From assembly GCA_041497995.1 (NCBI GenBank), contig JBGQHM010000103.1:1-17802 (forward strand): 17,802 nucleotides of DNA. Reading direction: 5' to 3'. A program made the position numbers and the translations under genes. Every line of letters begins with the position of its first letter. Positions within the stretch are counted from its first letter, which is position 1. The notes below the pieces were generated by a model, which searched no databases, was not told the origin of the DNA, and saw only the letters and a program-made list of their open reading frames with translations. Below, one piece after another: positions 7,086-13,796 of the stretch. This DNA comes from DATKMS01 sp041497995 (GTDB lineage Bacteria; Desulfobacterota; Binatia; HRBIN30).

Positions 7086-8519
7086 TCACTTCCCGAGCGT
7101 GTGTCGCAGCGCGGCCTCCAGGTCGGGGTACCGGAAGCTGTAGCTGGTCGCCGCCAGACGCGTCGGTGCGACGCGCGTGCTGGCCAGCAGCATCTCGTCC
7201 GCCATCTCTCCGAACACCAAACGCGCCGCCGCCGCCGGCACAGGAAAGAGCGTGGGACGCCTCAACACGCGGCCCAAGGTCTTCGTGAAATCCAGATTGG
7301 TCGCCGGTTGTGGCGCAACGGCATTGATCGCACCCTGCAGTGTGTCGATCCTGATGGTGTGCAAGATAGCGCCGATGACGTCGTCGACGCCGATCCAGCT
7401 CATGTACTGATCACCGCTGCCCAGCCGGCCGCCGACACCCAGTTGAAACGGCGTCCGCAGCTTAGCCAGCGCCCCACCCGCAGCACTCAGCACCACCCCC
7501 AGCCGCAGGTGTACGACGCGAATGCCGGCATCGCTGGCCGGGGCCGTGGCCGCCTCCCAGGCGCGACACACGTCGGCGAGGAACCCTTCTCCCGGCTCGC
7601 TATCCTCGTCGACGATGGTGGCGCCGCGGTTGCCGTAGTACCCGATCGCCGCCGCGCATACGAACACCTGCGGACGCCGCCGCAGGCGCGCCAGCGATTC
7701 GCAGAGAAGCCGTGTGCCGCGAACGCGGCTTTCCTTGATGCGAGCCTTCGTCCCCTCACTCCAACGCCCGCCGGCAATGTTCTCGCCCGCCAAGTGGACG
7801 ACGGCGTCGACGCCTTCCAGCCGTGCCGCATCAATGCTTCCGGCAGTCGGGTCCCAGGCGATGTCCTCGTCATGCTGCGGCCGTGAGCGGACCAGCCGTG
7901 AGACGCGATGGCCACCGGTGGTCAGAAATGGGACGAGGGCGGAGCCCACGAGCCCGGTCGAGCCACTCACCACGACCTGCAGCGGGGCGCCGGCGTACAC
8001 CGCGTGTGTCTCGATATCGTGCGCCGTGATGCAGTGCCGATAGGTGAACGTACGCTCCAGCATTGCACGGACGAACGGGCCGCCGATGAGTGCCCCCACG
8101 GGGCCGAACGGCAAGGCATACTCGATACGGTCTTCGAGAACGCAGGCGCGGGGGCCGCCGGGCTCGAAGCGGTGCGTGTGTTCCCAGCGCGCGAACGGAC
8201 CCTCGATCTGTACATCGCGGAACTGGCGTCCCTCGATGAAGTCACGATGCTCTGCGACCCAGCGGACACTCATATGGGTCGGCCCCAGCGGCATCTTCAA
8301 GACGACGCGTGCACCGTCTTCGATTCCCCCGGTTCGGTCGACCACCTCGACCGGCGCCCATGGTGGCGTCAGGCGTTCGAACGCGCCGGGGCGCGCGTGC
8401 CAATCGAAGACCTCTTCGGCCGGCGCCTTAATCGCTATACGGCGGACGAACCGTTCGTTCTTCACACGGCACCTCGCGTCCGCACTAGTCGATGCGGCTC
8501 GGGATTGTCGTCTGGACAT
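7086..8519 (-). CDS. SRPBCC–TIGR01777 epimerase fusion protein
   Basis: This is a 477-residue two-domain protein. Residues about 24-170 form an SRPBCC (START-like, cyclase/dehydrase) ligand-binding domain, with the strand RRIAIKAPAEEVFDW and a long C-terminal helix ending TFTYRHCITAHDI. Residues 180-477 are a TIGR01777-type extended SDR: NAD(P) motif SGSTGLVGSAL (185-195), the VHLAGENIAGGRW family signature (241-253), AAIGYYG (290-296), MSWIGVDDVIGAI (373-385), and a DUF1731 C-terminus. Such fusions are common, and their substrate is undefined, perhaps a lipid or polyketide-like ligand. The start is uncertain. ATG 8519 is the longest, with GAGGAG about 14 nt away; GTG 8465, preceded by GAGG at 7 nt, is a good alternative that keeps both domains. 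A perfect palindrome lies 33 bp upstream of ATG 8519. Confidence 0.92.
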   Translation of the reverse strand: MSRRQSRAASTSADARCRVKNERFVRRIAIKAPAEEVFDWHARPGAFERLTPPWAPVEVVDRTGGIEDGARVVLKMPLGPTHMSVRWVAEHRDFIEGRQFRDVQIEGPFARWEHTHRFEPGGPRACVLEDRIEYALPFGPVGALIGGPFVRAMLERTFTYRHCITAHDIETHAVYAGAPLQVVVSGSTGLVGSALVPFLTTGGHRVSRLVRSRPQHDEDIAWDPTAGSIDAARLEGVDAVVHLAGENIAGGRWSEGTKARIKESRVRGTRLLCESLARLRRRPQVFVCAAAIGYYGNRGATIVDEDSEPGEGFLADVCRAWEAATAPASDAGIRVVHLRLGVVLSAAGGALAKLRTPFQLGVGGRLGSGDQYMSWIGVDDVIGAILHTIRIDTLQGAINAVAPQPATNLDFTKTLGRVLRRPTLFPVPAAAARLVFGEMADEMLLASTRVAPTRLAATSYSFRYPDLEAALRHTLGK

Positions 8520-8551
8520 GACATCAGCGGATTCTCCTCAGCGCCGCGGCA

Positions 8552-8569
8552 CTCGGTAGATCTACCGAG
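8552..8569. promoter_or_regulatory. Perfect 18-bp palindrome, putative operator
   Basis: CTCGGTAGATCTACCGAG is exactly its own reverse complement and stands alone 33 bp upstream of the SRPBCC-epimerase start. The length and symmetry fit a site for a dimeric TetR- or MarR-like repressor. No such regulator is encoded in the window, so the binder is unknown. Confidence 0.5.
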
Positions 8570-8905
8570 AGCACAAGCAGCGCGTTGCGTGCACTCGGAA
8601 TTCTAATTGAAATGAGCGGGCGAGGAAGATGCCCGATCAGGGGCGTCGACCCCCAGATTGGTGGAATCCGGACCCTGTCTCTTTTGACACACATGTGAGA
8701 CCCTCACGAGACACCCCGAGGCGTGCATGGTGTAAGTGGCCACAGCACCACTCAGTGCAGCGGCAGTGTGGAGTGCTCTTAAATTTCTGAAATACTTGCA
8801 TCGTTTGCATTGTTGCCCGCCCGGTTCACGGGGCGGTTTGCATGTGACATCTGAGCTGGCACGAAGCGTGCGACAGCGAGGGACAGGTCAGGAGGGCCCG
8901 ATACC
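8570..8905. other. Intergenic region with several palindromes
   Basis: This gap lies between two divergent genes and holds no convincing gene. It contains a near-palindrome at about 8640-8654, a sequence resembling an IS50-type end at 8675-8696, an 8-bp palindrome CACATGTG at 8689-8696 followed by GTGAG-ACC-CTCAC, three copies of TTGCAT (8796, 8805, 8838), and a hairpin with stem 8817-8822/8831-8836. Promoters for the + strand gene at 8906 should lie here. Confidence 0.5.
8857..8873 (+). promoter_or_regulatory. Possible sigma-54 -24/-12 promoter
   Basis: TGGCAC followed by TGC keeps the GG-N10-GC spacing of sigma-54 promoters (GG at 8858-8859, GC at 8870-8871). It sits 33 bp before the ATG at 8906, so transcription would begin shortly ahead of the ribosome site. 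The -12 box is only a partial match and the same bases form a short inverted repeat (GCACG-AAG-CGTGC), so a chance match is possible. Confidence 0.25.
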
Positions 8906-9283
8906 ATGCCAGTACCGCAATTCGAGTCAGATGGACGCGACACCAGCATCGTGGGCCACTTGTTGGCCACCGGAGAGATGCTGCCCTCTCAAATCCCATC
9001 GCCTTCGGACTGGTCCCCAGAGAAGAGGTTGGCGGGGGCCGTGCTGGCGCATACGCTGCTCGAGATTCGTGATCACTATCGCGCCCCGCACTACCGGCGG
9101 CGGGTCACCCAGGATCTGGAGTGGGTCGGGTCCGACGACACCGAGTGGCCCTATTCGTTCGTGCCGCTCTGTGAGCTGTTCGGGCTCGAACCGGAGTATG
9201 TGCGCACCATCGTGGCGCGCTGGATACACGCAGAGACGGTCCATCAGCCGCGGCCGTGGTCGGCGCATCGTCACGCCGCCTGA
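8906..9283 (+). CDS. Conserved protein of unknown function
   Basis: This is a 125-residue soluble protein. A helix RLAGAVLAHTLLEIRDHY is followed by RRRVTQDLEWVGSDDTEWPYSFVPLCELFGLEPEYVRTIVARW. The W-x-x-S/D-D-x-x-W-P-[FY]-SF-x-x-[LV]-C-E-x-[LF]-G-[LI]-x-P-x-YVR pattern is one I have seen in uncharacterised deltaproteobacterial and myxobacterial proteins. The ending resembles a helix-turn-helix, so a DNA-binding or adaptor role is possible but unproven. The ATG has an AGGAGG ribosome site at about 11 nt. No neighbour shares its transcript; a short inverted repeat (9293-9299/9305-9311) lies just after its stop. Confidence 0.75.
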   Translation: MPVPQFESDGRDTSIVGHLLATGEMLPSQIPSPSDWSPEKRLAGAVLAHTLLEIRDHYRAPHYRRRVTQDLEWVGSDDTEWPYSFVPLCELFGLEPEYVRTIVARWIHAETVHQPRPWSAHRHAA

Positions 9284-9292
9284 GGCCATACA

Positions 9293-9311
9293 TGCGCGGT
9301 GAGCCCGCGCA
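9293..9311 (+). terminator. Short hairpin after the 8906 gene
   Basis: TGCGCGG-TGAGC-CCGCGCA is a perfect 7-bp stem with a 5-base loop located 9 bp past the stop codon. It lacks a T run, so it would be at best a weak or factor-assisted terminator. Confidence 0.3.
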
Positions 9312-9452
9312 GCATGCCCTCAAATGCGCGCCGGTGCGGTGAGTAGAACCCGTACCAGTAGCGATCGAGGCAACACACACGGCTCGATTATATCGGCGGC
9401 AGTCGCCAAGCGAAGCGCCCCGCGCGTCTTTGCTCAGATTCAACCTTCGGCG

Positions 9453-10742
9453 TCACCCTGGTTTGGAGACGAAAGTCGTAGTGGGCGATGGCGTGCGTGT
9501 CCGAGTCGGCGACGGGGTTGCCGTACGCTGGGTGCTCTGGAAGGTCAGCTGGAAGACGAGGCTGCCACCGTTGGCGCTGTACGCGGAGACGAGGAAATAG
9601 TACGTCGTGCCCGCCGTGGTGGTGAAGGACACTCGTGACTGTACGCCCGAGGAGTCGTCGTTGCATGCGGCGGGCACGGCCGTAAACGCACCGCACGAGC
9701 CAGTATATGCAGCGAGGATCGTGTCGTAGTTGCTGCCGAACGTATTTGCCGTCAGCGTGCCGTCGCTGGGCGAGGTGAAGCGGTACCAAACGCTCTTGGC
9801 ACGGCTGCCGTTGCCGCATCCCACGGGTGGATCGGCGGCGGCGCTGGTCGCACTGTTGGTCGTGATAGTGCTGGAATACGCGGCGGCACTGATGAAGACG
9901 GCATTGGTGCAGGTGTCGTTCGAACCTTGGACTGTCGGGGTCGCGGTGGTGATGCGAACCTCGGTGGCGCCTCGCGTCGGCGTACTCGTCCTCATGGATG
10001 TTGCTGTCCTGGTCGGGGTGCTGCTGGGTACCGCCGTCCGCGTTGCGGTGCGGCTGCTTGTGGGAACCGGTGTCGGCTGTGGCGTCACAGTGATTGCCGG
10101 CGTCATCGTCGCCGCTGCGGTCACGATGACCATCACCGAGTCGCGCGCCGCGATGCCTTGGGCGTCGTACGCCGTCAGCGCAAAGGTGTACGCGCCCGGC
10201 ATTTGAGGCGTGAACTGCGTGCGGCTCGTCGTCGCGCTCGTCAGCGTCGCCGCTGGGCCCGTCGTTTCGTCCCAGAAGTAATTGATTCCCGCGTTGGGAG
10301 AGGAGCCGAGGCTCACCAAGGCCCCGACGGTTGCGGTCTGATCGAGTCCCGCATTCACGCTAGGCGGTGTGGCGACCAACAGATTGAACAGCTTCTCATT
10401 GGAGTAGTCGCTCTCCGCGCCGCCGGAGTTGTAGGCGGTCACCGCGACATAGTTAGCGGTGCCGAGGGGCAGGTTTTGGGAGAGGTAGTACACCACGCCG
10501 GACAGTGTCGAGCTGTCGGCCCCGCCCACATCGACCGGCGAGGCATACGTACCCGATGCCTGGCCGCGGTAGACGCGATAGCCGGCGATGCCTGGTTCCG
10601 GCGGTACGGTCCAACGCAGCAGTACATCGTAAGCGTTGCATGGTGTCGCCGCGAAGATCGCGACAAGAGCCAGCAACACTGTGCGCGGATGGCAACGGGT
10701 CGCTGCACGACTGCAGTCGACCCGTATCTCGGGTGCGTTCAT
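9453..10742 (-). CDS. Secreted FN3/PKD-like multidomain protein
   Basis: This is a 429-residue exported protein. Residues 1-37 are a Sec signal peptide (basic start, TVLLALVAIFAA core, likely cleavage after PCNA). Residues about 38-122 resemble a fibronectin type III domain (LLRWTVPPEPGIAGYRVYRG, YVAVTAYNSGGAESDYSNE). Residues about 127-208 resemble a PKD/REJ domain (VNAGLDQTATVGALVSL, YTFALTAYDAQGIAARDS). A Thr-Pro-Arg-rich linker spans 214-272. Residues 275-402 form a β-sandwich like the pre-peptidase C-terminal domain, with cysteines 278, 309, 350 and 360 that could pair. A second Thr-Pro-Arg-rich tail ends the protein. I chose ATG 10742 because GAGGAG lies about 10 nt upstream and the signal peptide is then normal; ATG 10805 would add 21 residues. 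It is likely a surface or matrix protein with a binding role. No catalytic motif is visible. Confidence 0.85.
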   Translation of the reverse strand: MNAPEIRVDCSRAATRCHPRTVLLALVAIFAATPCNAYDVLLRWTVPPEPGIAGYRVYRGQASGTYASPVDVGGADSSTLSGVVYYLSQNLPLGTANYVAVTAYNSGGAESDYSNEKLFNLLVATPPSVNAGLDQTATVGALVSLGSSPNAGINYFWDETTGPAATLTSATTSRTQFTPQMPGAYTFALTAYDAQGIAARDSVMVIVTAAATMTPAITVTPQPTPVPTSSRTATRTAVPSSTPTRTATSMRTSTPTRGATEVRITTATPTVQGSNDTCTNAVFISAAAYSSTITTNSATSAAADPPVGCGNGSRAKSVWYRFTSPSDGTLTANTFGSNYDTILAAYTGSCGAFTAVPAACNDDSSGVQSRVSFTTTAGTTYYFLVSAYSANGGSLVFQLTFQSTQRTATPSPTRTRTPSPTTTFVSKPG

Positions 10743-11169
10743 TTCCCCACATCTCCTCAGCCCCCGCTGAACGTTGCCCGCCTCCGACATGGTCGCTGCG
10801 TACACGAAGCGCCCTCGACGCGACGCTTCTGTGCCGACGAACTCAAAGGACTTCAGTACGGTTGGTGAAATACGCGTAACCCGCGCGGTGGCTCGTTGAA
10901 GAACTCAACGCACCGATCACCGGCGGCGGTATTCCTGTGCAACTTGAACGACTACTGGTTCACTTCAGATCCCTGAGCGACCCGAATCTGGCGGGTCCAA
11001 GTCGGTTTTTCCAGCGACAAATTCTAATGCTCTGCGCAGCGTAGCTTCTCCTGCAGAATAGGCTTCATGCGCGGCTGCGCGCGAAGGCCAAGTGGAGTCG
11101 GCTCCTCTTGCCGGAGCGCTCCGACACCGTTACTGTCGCGCCGAACCGAAACATTCACGAAGAGGAGAG
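10743..11169. other. Gap without a clear gene; possible gene fragment
   Basis: No complete gene is visible. On the + strand, 10880-11044 is an open frame of 54 codons with normal-looking composition (WLVEELNAPITGGGIPVQL, SRFFQRQILML) but no proper start. An overlapping frame contains FLCNLNDYWFT at about 10932-10964. These may be pieces of a decayed gene. No promoter or terminator stands out. Confidence 0.3.
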
Positions 11170-11208
11170 CTACATGGGCAAGTGCCGGAGCAGGGCGCTC
11201 CGCTTCAC
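11170..11208 (-). pseudogene. hicA: hicA toxin remnant, 12 codons
   Basis: Directly after hicB, a GTG overlapping its stop (GTGA) opens VKRSALLRHLPM and then stops at TAG. VKRSALLRHL is the typical beginning of HicA mRNA-interferase toxins, and an overlapping start downstream of hicB is a usual layout. The rest of the roughly 60-residue domain, including the catalytic histidine region, is absent in any frame nearby. I infer a truncated hicA. The match is short, so chance similarity is possible. Confidence 0.5.
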
Positions 11209-11420
11209 TCCACGATCACCGTTTCCCGGTCGGCGTCGGGCGGCACGCCGCGCATTGCGTCGGCGCGCCGGTCTTCGAGAATCAAGGCGATGGCATCAGC
11301 GAGGCTCTTCCGGGCTTCCTCCTTTGTGCGTCCCTGCCCGTTGGCGCCGGGAATCTCCGGACAATACGCGATGTGCCAGTCGCCGTCGTGCTCGAAGATG
11401 GCAGTGAATTCGTTGTGCAT
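11205..11420 (-). CDS. hicB: HicB-family antitoxin, orphan
   Basis: This is a 71-residue protein with the HicB/UPF0150 fold: FTAIFEHDGDWHIAYCPEIPGANGQGRTKEEARKSLADAIALILEDR. The IPGANGQG and TKEEARKSLADAI motifs are diagnostic. There is no added DNA-binding domain, which is usual for the short class. The ATG at 11420 has GGAGG 8 nt upstream. HicB normally neutralises the HicA RNase; here the toxin gene is reduced to a few codons, so the antitoxin appears solitary. Confidence 0.85.
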   Translation of the reverse strand: MHNEFTAIFEHDGDWHIAYCPEIPGANGQGRTKEEARKSLADAIALILEDRRADAMRGVPPDADRETVIVE

Positions 11421-11556
11421 CCCGTCACCCTCCGACTCGTGAGCCTACCTCAGCCCCCGTGAGCAGTCGAACGCCCATGCGCAGGGGCCGGGTGCGAGCG
11501 AGCTTCCGGTCTGCTGCGGCAGGGGTTCCAGCGGCCGCTCGGCACACCGTTTCGCG

Positions 11557-11812
11557 TCACGCGACGATGGTCAGAACGACCTTGCCGTGCACCGGCCTGT
11601 GTTCATACGCCTGGCGCGCAGCGGCGGCACCGCGCCGGCGATCGGTCGCAATTCACCGGCATCGATCATCCGCGCCACGTCGGCGAGCTGCATCCGGTTC
11701 GGCGCCGCGGCGTGGACGCGGACCAGCACTTCACCCGCCCCTGGTCGCGGCATCGGCGCCTGCTCGTACACAAACGCCTCGGGACCGCAATGAGCATGGA
11801 GACGGATCGCAT
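11557..11812 (-). pseudogene. Quinone oxidoreductase-type dehydrogenase relic
   Basis: Only the two ends of a medium-chain Zn-type/quinone oxidoreductase gene remain. The N-terminal piece reads RLHAHCGPEAFVYEQ and MPRPGAGEVLVRVHAAAPN. It joins directly to the C-terminal piece LADVARMIDAGELRPIAGAVPPL. The final QAYEHRPVHGKVVLTIVA and stop (11559-11557) are in a different frame by one base. The only nearby ATG (11812) is also out of frame with the N-terminal piece. About 250 codons, including the cofactor-binding domain, are missing, so the product cannot work. Confidence 0.75.
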
Positions 11813-11813
11813 T

Positions 11814-11839
11814 CCTCTGACGATCCTCTGACGATCCTC
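11814..11839. repeat. 11-bp tandem duplication
   Basis: CCTCTGACGAT occurs twice in a row, followed by a partial third copy. It lies immediately upstream of the oxidoreductase relic and may mark replication slippage or a breakpoint. Confidence 0.6.
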
Positions 11840-11858
11840 AAAGCGTTTTGCCGCACCG

Positions 11859-12680
11859 TCAGGCCTGGAGGAATGCGAGCAGGTCGGCATTGACCTGGTC
11901 CTTATGGGTCGAGCACATGCCGTGCGGCAAACCCGGATAGACTTTCAGCGTGGAGCCTTTGACGATCTTGGACGAGAGCATGGCCGCGGCGCCGATCGGT
12001 ACGATTTGGTCGTCGTCGCCGTGCATGATGAGTGTCGCGACGTCGAACTTCTTGAGATCGTCAGTGAAGTCCGTTTCGGAAAAGGCCTTGATGCAATCGA
12101 AGACGCCTTTGAAGCCGGCCAGCATCCCTTGCAGCCAGAACGAGTCCCGCAGACCTTGCGAGACTTTGGCGCCGGGTCTGTTGGCGCCGTAGAACGGTGC
12201 GCTGAGGTCCTTGAAGAACTGCGAGCGGTCGGCGTGCACGCCGGCGCGGATCTGGTCGAACGCATTGATCGGCAAGCCGCCGGGATTGGCGGCCGTTTTC
12301 AGCATCAGCGGCGGCACCGCGCCGATCAGCACGGCCTTGGCCACACGTTTGGTGCTGTGGCGGCCGATATAGCGGGCGACTTCGCCGCCGCCCGTGGAGT
12401 GCCCGACATGGACCGCGTTCTCCAGGTCAAGCTTTTCCACGAGTGCCGCGAGGTCGTCGGCGTAGGTGTCCATCTCGTTGCCATTCCAAGGCTGGCTCGA
12501 TCGGCCATGGCCACGGCGGTCGTGGGCGATGCAGCGGTATCCGCGGGCCGCCAGGAACGCCATCTGGTCTTCCCAGGCGTCGGCGCTCAGCGGCCAGCCA
12601 TGGCTGAAGACCACGGGCTGTCCGCTGCCCCAGTCCTTGTAATAGATCTGCGTACCGTCTTTCGTCGTGATCGTGCTCAT
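11859..12680 (-). CDS. α/β-hydrolase, non-heme chloroperoxidase-like
   Basis: This is a 273-residue α/β-hydrolase with the complete catalytic triad: S95 in the elbow GHSTGGGE, D224 in HGDDDQIVP, and H253 in GLPHGM. The oxyanion stretch FSHGWPLSADAW (residues 25-36) and HDRRGHGRS (53-61) are typical of the cofactor-free haloperoxidase/arylesterase branch. Members hydrolyse esters or lactones and, with acetate and peroxide, form peracids that halogenate; the natural substrate is usually unknown. It has no signal peptide. The ATG at 12680 has GGAGG 8 nt upstream. It is full length and intact, unlike its neighbours on both sides. Confidence 0.94.
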   Translation of the reverse strand: MSTITTKDGTQIYYKDWGSGQPVVFSHGWPLSADAWEDQMAFLAARGYRCIAHDRRGHGRSSQPWNGNEMDTYADDLAALVEKLDLENAVHVGHSTGGGEVARYIGRHSTKRVAKAVLIGAVPPLMLKTAANPGGLPINAFDQIRAGVHADRSQFFKDLSAPFYGANRPGAKVSQGLRDSFWLQGMLAGFKGVFDCIKAFSETDFTDDLKKFDVATLIMHGDDDQIVPIGAAAMLSSKIVKGSTLKVYPGLPHGMCSTHKDQVNADLLAFLQA

Positions 12681-12695
12681 CGGTGTGCCTCCTCT

Positions 12696-13352
12696 TCAGT
12701 CGGCGGCGGTCGGTCCGATCGCCGCTTGGTTCCCATGCGCGTCCAATTTCAGCTGATGCGCGTCGTCATGGCAAGTTTGAAGGAGGAGTGGATGACATTG
12801 CGGATGAGGTGTGCCGCCAGGTGGCGTCCCTCGCTGGTACACATCGAACTGGATGTCGTCGACGCGGCCGTTGTCATAGCGGATCTCATGAAAGCATCGA
12901 CTGCCGCGCATCCATCGCCGGACCGAGACGGCGCCGCGATCAGGTTCGCCGGATCGTTCATTCTGCCGGAGCCAATCCGGGTGGTACAGATCTAAGACGA
13001 CGCTGCCTCCAGGCCGCAGCACGCGCGCGACGCCAGCCAACGTCTCCAAATCCGCACCGCGCCCGACGAACCCCAAGCTGTTCCACATGAAGAGCGCCCC
13101 GTCGAACTGCCACCGCATGCGGCCGATGTGCTCTTAGTCGAGCGCCACGTAGCGAGCTGCGGGGACACGGCTCTTCGCAGACAAAAGAGCCGCGACGCTG
13201 ATGTCGATGCCCGTCACGGCGTAGCCGAGTGACGACAAAGGTCCGGTGATACGGCCGATGCCGCAACCGATATCCAGGATGCGCGGGTGCCGTTCGAGCG
13301 GGAGGATGGCGGCAAGTGCGGCGATCTCCGTCTCGATGATCGCGGCAGGCAC
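12696..13352 (-). pseudogene. Class I SAM methyltransferase with internal stop
   Basis: One continuous frame encodes a class I methyltransferase. Motif I is ILDIGCGIGRITGPL, motif II is YAVTGIDIS, and after a TAA at 13136-13134 the same frame resumes with EHIGRMRWQFDGALFMWNSLGFVG and then LRPGGSVVLDLYHPDWL. A CAA-to-TAA change would explain the break. Family similarity fades after DVYQ (about 12840), where the tail becomes unlike methyltransferases. The apparent start (GTG 13352) lacks a ribosome site, and the usual N-terminal segment looks short. The gene is probably inactive unless the stop is read through. Confidence 0.7.
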
Positions 13353-13377
13353 GGTCGCTGCAAAAGTCTCGAATCAG

Positions 13378-13737
13378 TCAGTCGAGTGCATAGCTTCGAC
13401 ACAACGCCGTGGCGATCAACCTAGCGTGGGCGGAGGCGCCGGGCGTGAAAGACCGACGGCACGTCATGCCGATCCACGGACGCCGAAACCAGAAGCCCCA
13501 CGCGCCCACGAGGAAGATGGCCCAGTGAACAGGCGCCGTTAGCAGGGCCGCTGTTCCTCGGACTTCGAACCCAAACCAGACCTCGACATCGCGAGTGTGC
13601 GCGACGAAGAGGTCGCGTGGAACGAGAACGACCACGCTAGCGAGGCACGCGACGGCCATCAGGGTCATCCACGCAGGCCGGGGTGACGCCTGGAGTGGAG
13701 TCGATGGATCGCTCACGCTGCTCGTGCTCCCTGACAT
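13378..13737 (-). CDS. Small membrane protein, C-terminus atypical
   Basis: This is a 119-residue protein with two predicted membrane segments, MTLMAVACLASVVVLVP and LLTAPVHWAIFLVGAWGFWF, separated by DVEVWFGFEVRGTAA. The FLVxxD...DVEVWFGFEV...P-HWAIF..GAWGFW pattern resembles an uncharacterised family of short membrane proteins. After RPWIG the sequence turns polar and Arg-rich (CRRSFTPGASAHARL), where I would expect another membrane helix, so the 3' end may be truncated or replaced. The start is uncertain: ATG 13737 has no ribosome site and upstream starts would enter the neighbouring gene. Function unknown. Confidence 0.5.
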   Translation of the reverse strand: MSGSTSSVSDPSTPLQASPRPAWMTLMAVACLASVVVLVPRDLFVAHTRDVEVWFGFEVRGTAALLTAPVHWAIFLVGAWGFWFRRPWIGMTCRRSFTPGASAHARLIATALCRSYALD

Positions 13738-13796
13738 CGTGTTCAGAATCGCAGTGTCGGCGAACTGAATCTGGCTCCACTGTTGCGGACGTGGAC

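Noticed and set aside
9927..10868. A 313-codon + strand frame opposite the secreted protein gene
   Set aside because: Arg-rich shadow without domain features; the minus strand has a signal peptide and domains.
11108..11407. Small + strand frame with a good ribosome site before ATG 11174
   Set aside because: Most of it is antisense to hicB and very Arg-rich; the ribosome-like GAGGAG is probably fortuitous.
11904..12995. A 363-codon + strand frame opposite the hydrolase and methyltransferase
   Set aside because: It covers an unambiguous hydrolase gene in antisense; the stretch after 12735 looks slightly protein-like but I could not link it to a family.
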